Below, piece after piece: positions 50,492 to 61,887 of a stretch of 64,000 nucleotides of DNA. A program made the position numbers and the translations under genes. Origin of the DNA: Sphingomonas sp. KR3-1 (lineage in GTDB: Bacteria > Pseudomonadota > Alphaproteobacteria > Sphingomonadales > Sphingomonadaceae); contig NZ_JBDZDQ010000001.1 in NCBI RefSeq assembly GCF_040049295.1, forward strand, positions 2,170,001-2,234,000, given 5' to 3'. Position 1 is the stretch's first letter. Every line of letters starts with the position of its first letter. Under the pieces are notes generated by a model. The model saw nothing but the letters and a program-made list of their open reading frames with translations, did not search any database and was not told the DNA's origin.

Positions 50492-50582
50492 CGGAGGGGT
50501 TTGGGGTGGGGCGAGAGTCTCACCAAGACCGAAGCTCGCGGACAGCCCCCACCCCAACCCCTCCCCTGAAGGGGAGGGGCTT
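50477..50582. repeat. Palindromic repeat, type C
   Basis: GCCCCTCCCCTTCAGCGGAG at the left and CTCCCCTGAAGGGGAGGGGC at the right are inverted ends; inside them GGGGTTTGGGGTGGGG pairs with CCCCACCCCAACCCC. The centre is about 35 bases. It lies between the zeta-class GST gene and the TonB receptor on the same strand, and abuts or enters the receptor's start. Confidence 0.85.
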
Positions 50583-50595
50583 AGAAGGGGCAGCC

Positions 50596-51216
50596 TCACT
50601 TGGGCGCCACGGCGTCTGGATGGGCGGCGGCGAAGGCGGGCAGCGCGGTGCAGGCGGCGTCGATCGCGACCAGCCGCGGATAGGCGTCGAGCGGGGTGTC
50701 GAAACGGCGGGCGTTGTACATCTGGGGCACCAGGAAGAGGTCTGCGATGCCGGGGGCATCGCCGCCGAGGAAGGGAGCATCCCCGGCCATCGCCTCCAAC
50801 GCGGCAAAGCCTTCCGCGATCCAGTGGTGCGTCCAGTCGTTCCGCCCGGCCTCGTCGACGCCCATGTCCTTGAGGCGGCGCATCACGCGCAGGTTGTTGA
50901 GCGGATGGATGTCCGCTGCGACGACCAGCGCGCGGGCGATCGCGGCGGCGCGGGCGTGCGCGTCGGTCGGGATCAGCCGCGGCTCGGGATAGCGCGAATC
51001 GAGCCATTCGACGATCGCGAGGCTCTGGGTAAGCACTCCCTCGCCGGTGTCGAGCGCGGGCACCAGGCCCTGCGGGTTGCGGGCGAGATGCTCTGGCGAG
51101 CGCTGCTGGTTCTCGAGCAGCATCACGTCGCGCCGTTCATAGGCGAGGCCCTTCAGGTTGAGCGCGATGCGCACCCGATAGGCGGCCGAGGAGCGGAAAT
51201 AGTCGTAGAGGATCAT
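50596..51216 (-). CDS. maiA: Zeta-class glutathione transferase, maleylacetoacetate isomerase
   Basis: A 206-residue cytoplasmic enzyme for tyrosine/phenylalanine breakdown (maleylacetoacetate to fumarylacetoacetate). MILYDYFRSSAAYRVRIALNLKGL contains the SSxxxRVRIAL glutathione-activating motif of zeta GSTs. NPQGLVPALDTGEGVLTQSLAIVEWLDSRYPEPRLIP is the rest of the thioredoxin half. The helical half includes DIHPLNNLRVMRRL and FLGGDAPGIADLFLVPQMYNARRF. No hmgA or fahA is nearby. The ATG overlaps the stop of the AI-2E-family gene (ATGA). Confidence 0.93.
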   Translation of the reverse strand: MILYDYFRSSAAYRVRIALNLKGLAYERRDVMLLENQQRSPEHLARNPQGLVPALDTGEGVLTQSLAIVEWLDSRYPEPRLIPTDAHARAAAIARALVVAADIHPLNNLRVMRRLKDMGVDEAGRNDWTHHWIAEGFAALEAMAGDAPFLGGDAPGIADLFLVPQMYNARRFDTPLDAYPRLVAIDAACTALPAFAAAHPDAVAPK

Positions 51217-52379
51217 GGCTGGGCGCCGGGCGGCATCTCGACGGGGACGATGTCGACATCCTCGTGGGTCTTGCGGTGGCGGATGCGCCAGCTCAGCCGC
51301 GGGCTCGGCTCGGTGGAGGCACGGGCGGCGCGCTCGGCCTCGCTCTCCAGCGCGACCTTGATCATCGCCACGATCGGATCGGCAAGCGCCAGCCCGAGCA
51401 CGCCGAACAGCGTGGAGGCGAGGATCTGCGAGGAGAGCGTGAGCGCTGGCGGCATGTCCACCGTCCGCCTCGCGACCATCGGGATCACGACATAGCCGTC
51501 GAAATTCTGCACGGCGAAATAGATGATGATCGCCCAGATGCCGGTGTCGTTGCCCGCGCTGAAGCCGACGGTGACCATCATCACGCCCGAGATGAAGGCG
51601 CCGATATTGGGGATGAAGGCGAGCACGCCGGTGATGATGCCCAGTAGCAGCGCCATCGGCACGCCGACCAGCCACAGGAAGAAGGCGGTGACCACGCCTT
51701 CGAAGAGCATGCCGAACAGGCGGCCGGCGAGCAGGCGGCGCATCGTCGTCGCCATCCGGCCGATGGTGACGGCGAACTGGTCGCGCGCATCGCGCGGGAT
51801 CATCCATTGCAGCCCGCGCTCGTAGATGCGCGGCTCGAGCGCCACGAACAGCCCGATGATGACGATCATCAGCAGCGACGAGACCGCGCCGAACACCGAT
51901 CCCACCGCAGAGGTGAGCTTGCCGACGCTGCCCACTGCCTGCTGGACGAGCCCGGCCAGGTCCGATCGGCCGGGCATCAGCCCGAGATCGGAGACCCATT
52001 GCGCGACCTTGTTGGCCTGGACCTCGAGCGTGGTGCGCAGCTGCTCGGCCTGGGCGGAGATCTGCACGCCGGTCAGGTAGAAGATGCCGCCGAAGAAGGC
52101 GATCACCAGCAGAATGACTATGACGATCCGGATCGTCCGCGGGATCGGCAGGATCCGCCCGAGCAGGCGCGCGCCGCCATCGAGCATCGAGGCGAAGACG
52201 AGCCCGCCGAAGATGATCAGCAGCGGCTGGATCAGCAGGACGACGAGCGCCACCGCGATCGCCATGCCGAACCAGACGCTCGCCTTTTTCAGCTCGGCGC
52301 GCACCACGGGATCGCGCAGCTCGTTGGGGCCGGGCTCCTGGACGACATGGACATTGTCGGAGGCGAGCGGATCGCTCAT
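51213..52379 (-). CDS. AI-2E family transporter (TqsA/YdiK-type membrane protein)
   Basis: A 388-residue inner-membrane protein with about eight hydrophobic segments. LLIIFGGLVFASMLDGGARLL, a periplasmic helical loop (residues about 95-160), then MIVIIGLFVALEPRIYERGLQWMIP and PMALLLGIITGVLAFIPNIGAFIS (the PNIG motif) and DMPPALTLSSQILASTLFGVLGLALADPIVAMIKV at the end are standard for the family. Members move small solutes or Na+/H+; the AI-2 name derives from TqsA and need not apply. ATGA overlaps with lepB upstream and maiA downstream put it in the same operon. Confidence 0.94.
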   Translation of the reverse strand: MSDPLASDNVHVVQEPGPNELRDPVVRAELKKASVWFGMAIAVALVVLLIQPLLIIFGGLVFASMLDGGARLLGRILPIPRTIRIVIVILLVIAFFGGIFYLTGVQISAQAEQLRTTLEVQANKVAQWVSDLGLMPGRSDLAGLVQQAVGSVGKLTSAVGSVFGAVSSLLMIVIIGLFVALEPRIYERGLQWMIPRDARDQFAVTIGRMATTMRRLLAGRLFGMLFEGVVTAFFLWLVGVPMALLLGIITGVLAFIPNIGAFISGVMMVTVGFSAGNDTGIWAIIIYFAVQNFDGYVVIPMVARRTVDMPPALTLSSQILASTLFGVLGLALADPIVAMIKVALESEAERAARASTEPSPRLSWRIRHRKTHEDVDIVPVEMPPGAQP

Positions 52380-53245
52380 TGGCTGTCCCGTGCTGGATGG
52401 AGCGAGGTGCCGGCGCGGCCGGGGCGGAAGGAGCGCGGCCAGGTCAGCGGGTTCCAGCTCGCGCTGCCGTCGAGGCTGAAGGTGATGAACTCGGCGCGCC
52501 CGCCGATATTCTCCCAGGGCACCGGGCCGCCGAGCCCGTTCTGGCTGAGCGGGAAGCGGCTGTCGGCCGAATTGTCGCGATTGTCGCCCATCAGGAACAC
52601 GCGGTCCCTGGGCACGCGGATCTCGGGATAATTGTCGCCGCGCCCGGGGCGGAAGCCGAGGTCGATCGTATCGTAGGAGCGGCCGTTGGGCAGCGTCTCG
52701 CGGAAGATCGGCAGGCGGCAATATTGCTTGCCGTCGCGGGTGACGAGCGCATCGGGATAATGGTCGGCGTCGCAGCGGGTATTGGCGTCGACCGGGATGT
52801 AGCGGTCCTCCATCGCGCGGCGCGGGATCGCCTTGCCGTTCAGATAGACGATGCCGCCGCGCACGCCGATCGTATCGCCGGGCAGGCCGATCACGCGCTT
52901 GATATAGTCGGTGTTGGTGCCCGGCGGGGTGACGATTACCACGTCGCCGCGCTCGGGCAGGCGGCCAAGGATGCGGCCCTGCAGATGCGGCAGCACGTGG
53001 AAGGTGGGCGTGACCCAGCTATAGCCATAGGGATATTTGGTGACGACCAGCCGATCGCCGACCTGCAGCCCGGGCAGCATCGATTCGCTGGGGATGAAGA
53101 AGGGCTTGGCGATCAGGCTGTGGAAGCCGAGCACCGCGACCACGAGCCACAGGATGCCGCGCGCCTCCGCCCACCAGTCGGTGCGCGGGCGGTCCGTCGA
53201 CTCCTCGTAGGTTTCGTGTCCGAGTGCCAACTCGTCCGCCGCCAT
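52376..53245 (-). CDS. lepB: Signal peptidase I
   Basis: A 289-residue membrane protease. One anchor helix (GILWLVVAVLGFHSLIAKPFF) leads into PSESMLPGLQVGDRLVVTKYPYGYS with the catalytic Ser. The Lys lies in GDVVIVTPPGTNTDYIKRVIGLPGDTIGV, and GDNRDNSADSRFPLSQNGLGGPVPWENI is box E. It removes Sec signal peptides. ATG 53245 overlaps the acpS stop (ATGA), which I prefer to a TTG one codon earlier. In many relatives rnc and era follow lepB; here an AI-2E-family gene does. Confidence 0.97.
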   Translation of the reverse strand: MAADELALGHETYEESTDRPRTDWWAEARGILWLVVAVLGFHSLIAKPFFIPSESMLPGLQVGDRLVVTKYPYGYSWVTPTFHVLPHLQGRILGRLPERGDVVIVTPPGTNTDYIKRVIGLPGDTIGVRGGIVYLNGKAIPRRAMEDRYIPVDANTRCDADHYPDALVTRDGKQYCRLPIFRETLPNGRSYDTIDLGFRPGRGDNYPEIRVPRDRVFLMGDNRDNSADSRFPLSQNGLGGPVPWENIGGRAEFITFSLDGSASWNPLTWPRSFRPGRAGTSLHPARDSQ

Positions 53246-53649
53246 CAATCTTCCTTCACCGCCTCGATCATCACCATGGCGAACGCCCAGGGAAGATCGT
53301 CCGTCAGCGTCAGATGCACCTTCGCGACGTGACCCGCGGGGGTGATGGCGTCAAGCCTCGCCTTCGCGCCGCCGGTGAGTGCCAGAGTAGGTGCCCCGGA
53401 CGGCGCATTGACGACGCCGATGTCCTTCATGAACACGCCGCGCCTGAACCCGGTTCCCACCGCCTTGGAGAAGGCTTCCTTGGCGGCGAAGCGCTTGGCG
53501 AGCGTGGCGGCATAATTGTGCGGGCGGCGCCGGGCCTTGGCGAGCTCGAGATCGGTGAACACGCGCTGCTCGAAGCGTGTCCCGAAACGGTCCAGCGAGT
53601 TCTGGATCCGATCGATATTGCAGAGGTCGGAGCCGAGGCCGAGGATCAT
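53245..53649 (-). CDS. acpS: Holo-[acyl-carrier-protein] synthase
   Basis: A 134-residue enzyme attaching 4-phosphopantetheine from CoA to acyl carrier protein. [23 protein letters not shown] has the Mg-binding Asp; [17 protein letters not shown] is the signature helix with the Glu. Length is normal. The ribosome-binding site GGAGGA eight bases before the ATG is the left end of a type A palindromic element, which separates acpS from pdxJ. It is translationally coupled to lepB downstream. Confidence 0.97.
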   Translation of the reverse strand: MILGLGSDLCNIDRIQNSLDRFGTRFEQRVFTDLELAKARRRPHNYAATLAKRFAAKEAFSKAVGTGFRRGVFMKDIGVVNAPSGAPTLALTGGAKARLDAITPAGHVAKVHLTLTDDLPWAFAMVMIEAVKED

Positions 53650-53655
53650 GACAAA

Positions 53656-53792
53656 GATCCTCCCCGGCACGGGGAGGGGGACCATTCGCGCGGCGAATGG
53701 TGGAGGGGGGGCGCCGCGTGCGAAGCCGAGGTGAAGAGCCCCCTCCACCACCAGCTACGCTGGCGGTCCCCCTCCCCGTGCCGGGGAGGATC
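53656..53792. repeat. Nested palindromic element, type A, copy 8; its end forms the acpS ribosome site
   Basis: GATCCTCCCCGGCACGGGGA and CCCCGTGCCGGGGAGGATC are inverted ends, with inner hairpins ACCATTCGCGCGGCGAATGGT and ACCACCAGCTACGCTGGCGGT. On the minus strand its left end reads GGAGGA (53658-53663), eight bases before the acpS ATG. It interrupts the pyrE-pdxJ-acpS-lepB run. Confidence 0.92.
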
Positions 53793-53803
53793 GAACGCGC
53801 CCA

Positions 53804-54532
53804 TCACCGTGCCGCGTCCATCAGCGCGCGCATGCGCTGGATCACTGGGGCGAGGCCGTCGAAGATCGCCTCGCCGATCAGGAAATGGCCGATGTTCAAC
53901 TCCATGATCTGCGGGATCGCCGCGATCGGAATGACATTGTCGAAGGTCAGGCCATGCCCGGCATGCGGCTCGAGCCCGGCCTTCACCGCCAGCGCGGCGG
54001 CGTCGGCGATGCGGCGCAGCTCGGCCTCGCGTTCGCCCTCGGCCAGCTCGCAATAGCGCCCGGTGTGGAGCTCGACGACGGGCGCGCCGAGGCGCAGCGC
54101 CGCGTCGATCTGGCGCGCGTCGGGCTCGATGAACAGCGACACGCGGCTGCCATTGGCGCGCAGCTGCTCGACCATCGGCGCGAGGTGGTTATGCAGCCCG
54201 GCGGCGTCGAGCCCGCCCTCGGTGGTGCGCTCCTCGCGCTTCTCGGGGACGATGCACACCGCGTGCGGGCGGTGCCGGAGCGCGATCGCCAGCATTTCCT
54301 GCGTCGCCGCCATCTCGAGGTTGAGCGGGACGGTCAATTGGTCGACCAGCCGGGCGATGTCGTCGTCGGTGATGTGGCGGCGATCCTCGCGCAGATGCGC
54401 GGTGATGCCGTCGGCACCCGCCTCGACTGCGCGCAGCGCGGCGCGCACCGGATCGGGATAGCCCGAGCCGCGCGCGTTGCGCACGGTGGCGACGTGATCG
54501 ATGTTGACCCCGAGGCGGAGCTTGCCGGTCAC
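53804..54532 (-). CDS. pdxJ: Pyridoxine 5'-phosphate synthase
   Basis: A 242-residue TIM-barrel enzyme making pyridoxine phosphate from 1-deoxyxylulose phosphate and 3-amino-2-oxopropyl phosphate. The start [32 protein letters not shown] is almost invariant. [18 protein letters not shown], the central phrase [32 protein letters not shown] and the C-terminal [15 protein letters not shown] complete it. It follows pyrE by 13 bases on the same strand. Pathway: DXP-dependent vitamin B6 synthesis. Confidence 0.97.
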   Translation of the reverse strand: MTGKLRLGVNIDHVATVRNARGSGYPDPVRAALRAVEAGADGITAHLREDRRHITDDDIARLVDQLTVPLNLEMAATQEMLAIALRHRPHAVCIVPEKREERTTEGGLDAAGLHNHLAPMVEQLRANGSRVSLFIEPDARQIDAALRLGAPVVELHTGRYCELAEGEREAELRRIADAAALAVKAGLEPHAGHGLTFDNVIPIAAIPQIMELNIGHFLIGEAIFDGLAPVIQRMRALMDAAR

Positions 54533-54545
54533 CTTTGGCGCCTCC

Positions 54546-55130
54546 TTATGCCGTGATCGCCCGGCTGCCCGGCTTGATCGCGGGGATCGCGGCGAGCTCG
54601 GGGGGCAGCTGGTCGGCCGGATAGGCGGGCACGTCCATCTTGAGCAGCGAGACGAGCGGCACGCCGACGTCCGCCGTGCCGTTCGAGCGATCGACGATGC
54701 AGGCCGCGCCGAGCAGGTTGCCCGGATGCTTGCGGATCGCGGCGATGCATTCGCGCGACGAAAGCCCGGTGGTGACGATGTCCTCGACCATCACGATGCG
54801 GGCGCCTTCGGGGATCTCGAAGCCGCGGCGCAGCTGGAATTCGCCCTCCTCGCGCTCGACGAACACGGCCTTGCAGCCGAGCGCGCGCGCCGTTTCATAA
54901 CCCGGAATGATCCCGCCGATTGCCGGCGACACCACCATGTCGACCTCCCCGAACGACTCGCGGATCAGCTTTCCTAGTGCACTGCACACACGCTCGGTGC
55001 GGGCAGGGTCCTCAAAGATTCGCATCTTTTGCAGGAAGATAGGAGAGCGCAGGCCCGAAGAGAGAATAAAATGGCCTTCGAGCAACGCACCTGCAGCACG
55101 AAACTCATCCAGAACTGCGTTGCCTTCCAA
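54546..55130 (-). CDS. pyrE: Orotate phosphoribosyltransferase
   Basis: A 194-residue enzyme of UMP synthesis (orotate plus PRPP to OMP). [28 protein letters not shown] is the conserved N-terminal part; [20 protein letters not shown] and the PRPP-binding [16 protein letters not shown] follow. No ATG is present near the start. I choose TTG 55130 (EGNAVLDEF) because GGAG lies six bases before it; a TTG four codons upstream has no such site. The upstream 172 bases are shared with divergent coxB. Confidence 0.95.
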   Translation of the reverse strand: MEGNAVLDEFRAAGALLEGHFILSSGLRSPIFLQKMRIFEDPARTERVCSALGKLIRESFGEVDMVVSPAIGGIIPGYETARALGCKAVFVEREEGEFQLRRGFEIPEGARIVMVEDIVTTGLSSRECIAAIRKHPGNLLGAACIVDRSNGTADVGVPLVSLLKMDVPAYPADQLPPELAAIPAIKPGSRAITA

Positions 55131-55209
55131 TGCTCGCTCCAATCATCGCCGGGACTTGGATTTCCCTTAGGACCAGCTCCCAGCCGCCGCAACGGGCGAT
55201 CAAAAAGGG

Positions 55210-55237
55210 TTGAGAATGGATGCACGGCTCGTATACG
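55210..55237 (+). promoter_or_regulatory. Possible sigma-70-type promoter before coxB
   Basis: TTGAGA (55210-55215) and TATACG (55232-55237) are spaced by 16 bases and lie about 65 bases before the coxB ATG. The region also has an A-run (CAAAAAGGG) just upstream. Only partial matches to consensus, so the call is tentative. Confidence 0.3.
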
Positions 55238-55302
55238 CCAGTTGCACTGGGGGTAATCCTTTCCCAGCCCGGGGCTCTTGCGGAACAGGGTGAAGATAGA
55301 CG

Positions 55303-58048
<2,746 letters not shown>

Positions 58049-58076
58049 GCTGGGCCTGACAGGCTGAATAACGAAG

Positions 58077-58109
58077 CGCCCCGGGAGGAAACTTCCGGGG
58101 CGTTTTCGT
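58077..58109 (+). terminator. Rho-independent terminator after coxA
   Basis: CGCCCCGGGAG and CTTCCGGGGCG pair with one mismatch around GAAA, followed by TTTTCGTTT. It lies 29 bases after the coxA stop, and closes the coxB-coxA transcript. It may also serve the convergent small membrane gene. Confidence 0.85.
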
Positions 58110-58127
58110 TTGGGCGGCATGCGGTCC

Positions 58128-58448
58128 TCAGGCGTTGCGAAAGAGCAGCGCGATCAGCACGGCGGCGGCTGCGAGCATGCCGCCGCCGGTAGCCGCCATC
58201 TCCCAGCGCTGCTGATCAAGGCCGACGAAGAGATTGGCCGTGCCCCAGATCAGCAGCGGCAAGGCGAGCGCGCCGATTGCGGCGAGCATGCCGGCGCGCA
58301 GCTCCGACAGCATCTGCCAGATCTGGGCGATATCCCTGCGCATCGAATAGCTGGCGAAGCCGCTTCGCCAAATCACCAGGCCAACGATGGAGGCGAAGCC
58401 AAACACCGCCGAGACGGCAAGCAGGGTGTAGAAAAACAATTCGCGCAT
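58128..58448 (-). CDS. Small hypothetical membrane protein within the oxidase locus
   Basis: A 106-residue protein with three hydrophobic stretches: [47 protein letters not shown] and [21 protein letters not shown] short charged loop ([17 protein letters not shown]) follows the first. I do not recognise the family. It is on the opposite strand to the oxidase genes and splits them into two transcripts, coxB-coxA and ctaB-ctaG-coxC. Its promoter would lie in the 100 bases shared with ctaB. Confidence 0.8.
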   Translation of the reverse strand: MRELFFYTLLAVSAVFGFASIVGLVIWRSGFASYSMRRDIAQIWQMLSELRAGMLAAIGALALPLLIWGTANLFVGLDQQRWEMAATGGGMLAAAAVLIALLFRNA

Positions 58449-58548
58449 GGGCTGCCTCCCCGAGGACAGAAGCTATCTCGCCCCTGAGCCTGTGGCAAAG
58501 CGTCCACTTCCCCCGGCGCGCCCGCGCGACTATAGCCCCTGCACGATC

Positions 58549-59451
58549 ATGAGCACCACCGCAGCCGCCGTAACCCTGCCCGCCGAATGGCGCGATTTCC
58601 TGGCGCTGACCAAGCCGCGGGTGATGACGCTCGTCGTCTTCACCGGGCTGTGCGGTATGCTGGCTGCGCCGGTGCCGATCCACCCGGTGCTCGGCTTCAC
58701 CGCGATCCTGTGCATCGCGCTCGGCGCGGGCGCGGCGGGGGCGCTCAACCAATGGTACGAGGCCGATCTCGACGCCAAGATGAAGCGCACGCAGAAGCGG
58801 CCGCTGCCGGCCGGGCGGATGGACAAGCAGTCGGCGCTGCATTTCGGCGTCGGGCTGGCCTGTTTCAGCCTCGCCCTGATGTATTTCGCGATCAACCTGG
58901 TCGCGACGCTGATCCTCGCCGCGTCGATCCTGTTCTACGTCTTCGTCTACACGATCTGGCTCAAGCGCCGGACGCCGCAGAACATCGTGATCGGCGGCGC
59001 GGCGGGCGCCTTCCCGCCGATGATCGGCTGGGCGGCGGCGACGGGCGACGTGACCACGCTGCCGATCCTGCTGTTCGGGCTGATCTTCCTGTGGACGCCG
59101 CCGCATTTCTGGGCGCTCGCGCTGTTCGTGAAGACCGATTACGCCAATGCCGGGGTGCCGATGCTGCCGGTGGTGGCGGGCGAGCGCTCCACCCGCATCC
59201 AGATCGGGCTCTACACGCTGCCGATGATCGTCTGCGCCGCCGCGCCCTGGCCGCTCGGGCTGGCGGGGCCGATCTACGGGATTGTCGCCGCAGTGCTCTC
59301 CGGCCTGTTCCTCGCCATGGCGGTGCAGGTGGCGATCCGCCGCTCGGAGCCCGACGACAACATGGCGCCCGAGAAGCGGCTGTTCAAATTCTCGATCCTC
59401 TATCTCTTCATTGTGTTCGGCGCGCTTGTCGTCGACAGGTGGTTCGCATGA
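58549..59451 (+). CDS. ctaB: Protoheme IX farnesyltransferase (haem O synthase)
   Basis: A 300-residue UbiA-type membrane enzyme adding farnesyl to haem [26 protein letters not shown] is the conserved start; [25 protein letters not shown] contains the first Asp-rich prenyl-binding motif (NxxxDxxxD-like); the second loop is [29 protein letters not shown]. About nine helices. It starts the ctaB-small protein-ctaG-coxC group and its stop overlaps the next ATG. Confidence 0.97.
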   Translation: MSTTAAAVTLPAEWRDFLALTKPRVMTLVVFTGLCGMLAAPVPIHPVLGFTAILCIALGAGAAGALNQWYEADLDAKMKRTQKRPLPAGRMDKQSALHFGVGLACFSLALMYFAINLVATLILAASILFYVFVYTIWLKRRTPQNIVIGGAAGAFPPMIGWAAATGDVTTLPILLFGLIFLWTPPHFWALALFVKTDYANAGVPMLPVVAGERSTRIQIGLYTLPMIVCAAAPWPLGLAGPIYGIVAAVLSGLFLAMAVQVAIRRSEPDDNMAPEKRLFKFSILYLFIVFGALVVDRWFA

Positions 59452-59615
59452 CCGATGACTTGATCCAGGCGCCGCCGCCGGCCGCCGACGAAACCGAAGT
59501 GATCCGCGCCCGCCAGCGCAGCCGCGCCACCGTGATGGCGGTGCTGCTCGGGCTGTTCGTCGTGCTCGTCTTCGCCATCTCGATCGTGAAGATCCAGCTG
59601 GGCCACGGGGGATGA
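59448..59615 (+). CDS. Small one-helix protein of the cytochrome oxidase assembly operon
   Basis: A 55-residue protein, [18 protein letters not shown]..., with one membrane helix ([22 protein letters not shown]) and a short tail. It overlaps ctaB and ctaG by four bases each (ATGA both times). Small single-helix proteins at this exact place are common in alphaproteobacterial cox operons (CoxF-like) and are presumed assembly factors; its own role is not established from sequence. Confidence 0.87.
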   Translation: MTDDLIQAPPPAADETEVIRARQRSRATVMAVLLGLFVVLVFAISIVKIQLGHGG

Positions 59616-60175
59616 TCCGCATCGATCGCAACCTCAGGGTGGCGATCCTCGCCGGCATCGGCGTGTGCTCGATGACCGGGCTCGGCTTCGCCGCCGTGCC
59701 GCTCTACCGGATGTTCTGCGAATCGACCGGCCTCAACGGCACCACCGGCCGCGGCACCGGTGCGCCCGGCGCGGTCGGCGAGCGCAAGGTGACGGTGGCG
59801 TTCGACACCAATGTCGGCAAGGGCATCCCCTGGAAGTTCCAGCCCGAGCGCCGCGCCGACACGATCGACATCGGCGGGCGCGACATGGCGTTCTTCACCG
59901 CCACCAACACTGCCGACCACGAGACCAGCGGCACCGCGACCTTCAACGTCACGCCGGTGTTCGTCGGCAAGTATTTCAAGAAGATCCAGTGCTTCTGCTT
60001 CACCGAGCAGACGCTGAAGCCGGGCGAGACGGTGCGCATGCCGGTGATCTTCTATGTCGATCCCGAGATCCTGAAGGATCCCGATGCGCGCGACGTGCAG
60101 GAGATCACACTGTCCTACACCTTCTACCCGGCCGAATCGCCGGCGGTGAAGGAGGCGGCGGCCAAGGCGCATTGA
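59612..60175 (+). CDS. ctaG: Cytochrome c oxidase assembly protein CtaG/Cox11
   Basis: A 187-residue copper chaperone for the CuB centre of subunit I. One N-terminal anchor helix (VAILAGIGVCSMTGLGFAAVPLY) is followed by YRMFCESTGLNGTT, a conserved Cys. The beta-barrel domain contains IQCFCFTEQTLKPGETVRMPVIFYVDPEI, with the CxC copper motif. It is placed between the small one-helix gene and coxC as usual. Its ATG overlaps the upstream TGA. Confidence 0.97.
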   Translation: MIRIDRNLRVAILAGIGVCSMTGLGFAAVPLYRMFCESTGLNGTTGRGTGAPGAVGERKVTVAFDTNVGKGIPWKFQPERRADTIDIGGRDMAFFTATNTADHETSGTATFNVTPVFVGKYFKKIQCFCFTEQTLKPGETVRMPVIFYVDPEILKDPDARDVQEITLSYTFYPAESPAVKEAAAKAH

Positions 60176-60261
60176 AGCCGGAACCACGCGCGCGCGAGGA
60201 TTGTTGCGGGATGCGATTTCGCACCGTAAAGCTTGCTGCAAAATAGGAGCAGGGAAGTTCG

Positions 60262-61146
60262 ATGGCCGGGGCAAAGAATCACCAGTACCACATCCTTCCA
60301 CCCAGCATCTGGCCGCTGTTCGGCGCCTTTTCGGCGCTGGTGCTCGCTTCGGGCGGCATCATGGTGATGCACAAATATCCGAGCGCCTATCTGGTCTTCT
60401 TCGCCGGCGTCGCGCTGGTGGCGATCACGATGTTCGGCTGGTGGAGCAAGGTGATCCAGGAAGCGCATGCCGGCGATCACACGCCGATCGTGCAGCTCCA
60501 CCTGCGCTACGGCATGATCCTGTTCATCGCCTCGGAGGTGATGTTCTTCGTCGGCTGGTTCTGGGCCTGGTTCGATTTCTCGCTCTTCCCCTCGCACGTC
60601 GAGGCGGTTGGCGGGCAGTGGCCGCCCAAGGGCATGGAAGTGCTCGACGCGTGGAAGTTCCCGCTGCTCAACACGCTGATCCTGCTCTGCTCGGGCTGCA
60701 CCGTGACCTGGGCGCACCACGCGCTGATCCACAATGAGCGCGGCGGCGCGCTGAAGGGGCTGTGGGGCCTCATCGGCGTCGGCGAGAATGACAGCCTGAA
60801 GAAGGGCCTGTGGTGCACGATCATCCTGGGCCTGACCTTCAGCTGCTTCCAGGCCTATGAGTATAGCGAGGCGCCGTTCCCGTTCGCGGCGGCGTCGACC
60901 GGCGGCTCGAGCTATGGCGGCGCCTTCTTCATGGCGACCGGTTTCCACGGCTTCCACGTGATCATCGGCACGATCTTCCTGATCGTGAACCTGGTCCGCG
61001 CCTACAAGGGCGACTTCACTCCGAAGCAGCATTTCGGCTTCGAGGCGGCCGCCTGGTACTGGCACTTCGTCGACGTGGTGTGGCTGTTCCTCTTCGCCTC
61101 CATCTATGTCTGGGGCGGCTGGGGCGCGCCGGTCCACGCCGGCTGA
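60262..61146 (+). CDS. coxC: Cytochrome c oxidase subunit III
   Basis: A 294-residue membrane subunit with seven helices. AGAKNHQYHILPPSIWPLFGAFSALVL is the usual start; GMILFIASEVMFFVGWFWAWFDFSL has the conserved Glu; TGFHGFHVIIGTIFLIVNLVR and AAWYWHFVDVVWLFLFASIYVWGG are near-invariant. It stabilises subunit I and binds lipids. The 86-base leader from ctaG has no gene. A terminator follows. Confidence 0.97.
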   Translation: MAGAKNHQYHILPPSIWPLFGAFSALVLASGGIMVMHKYPSAYLVFFAGVALVAITMFGWWSKVIQEAHAGDHTPIVQLHLRYGMILFIASEVMFFVGWFWAWFDFSLFPSHVEAVGGQWPPKGMEVLDAWKFPLLNTLILLCSGCTVTWAHHALIHNERGGALKGLWGLIGVGENDSLKKGLWCTIILGLTFSCFQAYEYSEAPFPFAAASTGGSSYGGAFFMATGFHGFHVIIGTIFLIVNLVRAYKGDFTPKQHFGFEAAAWYWHFVDVVWLFLFASIYVWGGWGAPVHAG

Positions 61147-61168
61147 GCGCGGACGGACGACATTTTTC

Positions 61169-61206
61169 GGGGGAGGCGGGCCGGGCTCGCCTCCCCCTTT
61201 GCTTTT
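61169..61206 (+). terminator. Rho-independent terminator after coxC
   Basis: GGGGGAGGCG (61169-61178) and CGCCTCCCCC (61188-61197) form a perfect 10-bp stem with a nine-base loop, followed by TTTGCTTTT. It is 22 bases after the coxC stop and nine before the SURF1 ATG, so SURF1 probably depends on read-through or its own promoter. Confidence 0.82.
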
Positions 61207-61214
61207 GAGGGCCC

Positions 61215-61838
61215 ATGCCGCGCTTTCCCCTGATCCCCACGCTCGTCGTCGGCCTCGCCATCGCGGCGATGATCGGGCTCGGCATCTGGCAGCTCCAGCG
61301 CCGCGGCGAGAAGCTGGCGGCGCTCCAGCTCTATGCGGCGAACCTCGGCAAGCCGGAAATGGCCTTTCCGCGCCTGCCGGTGGGGGATGACAATCTCTTC
61401 CGCCGCGCCGATGCCTATTGCCTCCGCGTGATCGGCTGGCAGAGCCAGGGCGGGCGCTCGGTCAAGGGCACCAACGGCTATCGCCACCTTGCCCAGTGCA
61501 GCACCGGCGCGGAAGGCCCGGTGCTGCTGGTCGACATGGGCGTCGCGCCCGATCCCAAGGTCCAGCCCGCCTGGAAGGGCGGAAAGGTGACCGGCACGAT
61601 CACCCACGCCCCCGATCATCGCCCGCTGCTCGCCGGCCTGTTCGACAGCGCGCCCAAGCATCTGATGCTGATCTCGGAAGCCGCGGCGCCCGGGCTGGAG
61701 CCGACCGCCAGGCCCGACCTGTCGAGCGTGCCCAACAATCATCTCTCCTATGCGGTGCAGTGGTTCCTGTTCGCGCTCGTCGCGGCGGTGATCTACGTGC
61801 TGGCGCTCAAGCTGCGCCAGAAGCCGAAGGCCGCCTAA
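61215..61838 (+). CDS. SURF1 family cytochrome oxidase assembly protein
   Basis: A 207-residue protein with two end helices (FPLIPTLVVGLAIAAMIGLGIWQLQRR and NNHLSYAVQWFLFALVAAVIYVLAL) and a periplasmic domain, the SURF1/Shy1 plan. The GIWQLQRR phrase, LLVDMGVAP and the NNHLSYAVQWF block are family marks. It helps insert haem a into subunit I. It follows the coxC terminator and precedes thrC. Confidence 0.95.
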   Translation: MPRFPLIPTLVVGLAIAAMIGLGIWQLQRRGEKLAALQLYAANLGKPEMAFPRLPVGDDNLFRRADAYCLRVIGWQSQGGRSVKGTNGYRHLAQCSTGAEGPVLLVDMGVAPDPKVQPAWKGGKVTGTITHAPDHRPLLAGLFDSAPKHLMLISEAAAPGLEPTARPDLSSVPNNHLSYAVQWFLFALVAAVIYVLALKLRQKPKAA

Positions 61839-61887
61839 AGTTCGGCTTTCTTGCCCCGCGGGTCCGCGCCCGCTAGGCCCCGCCCTC

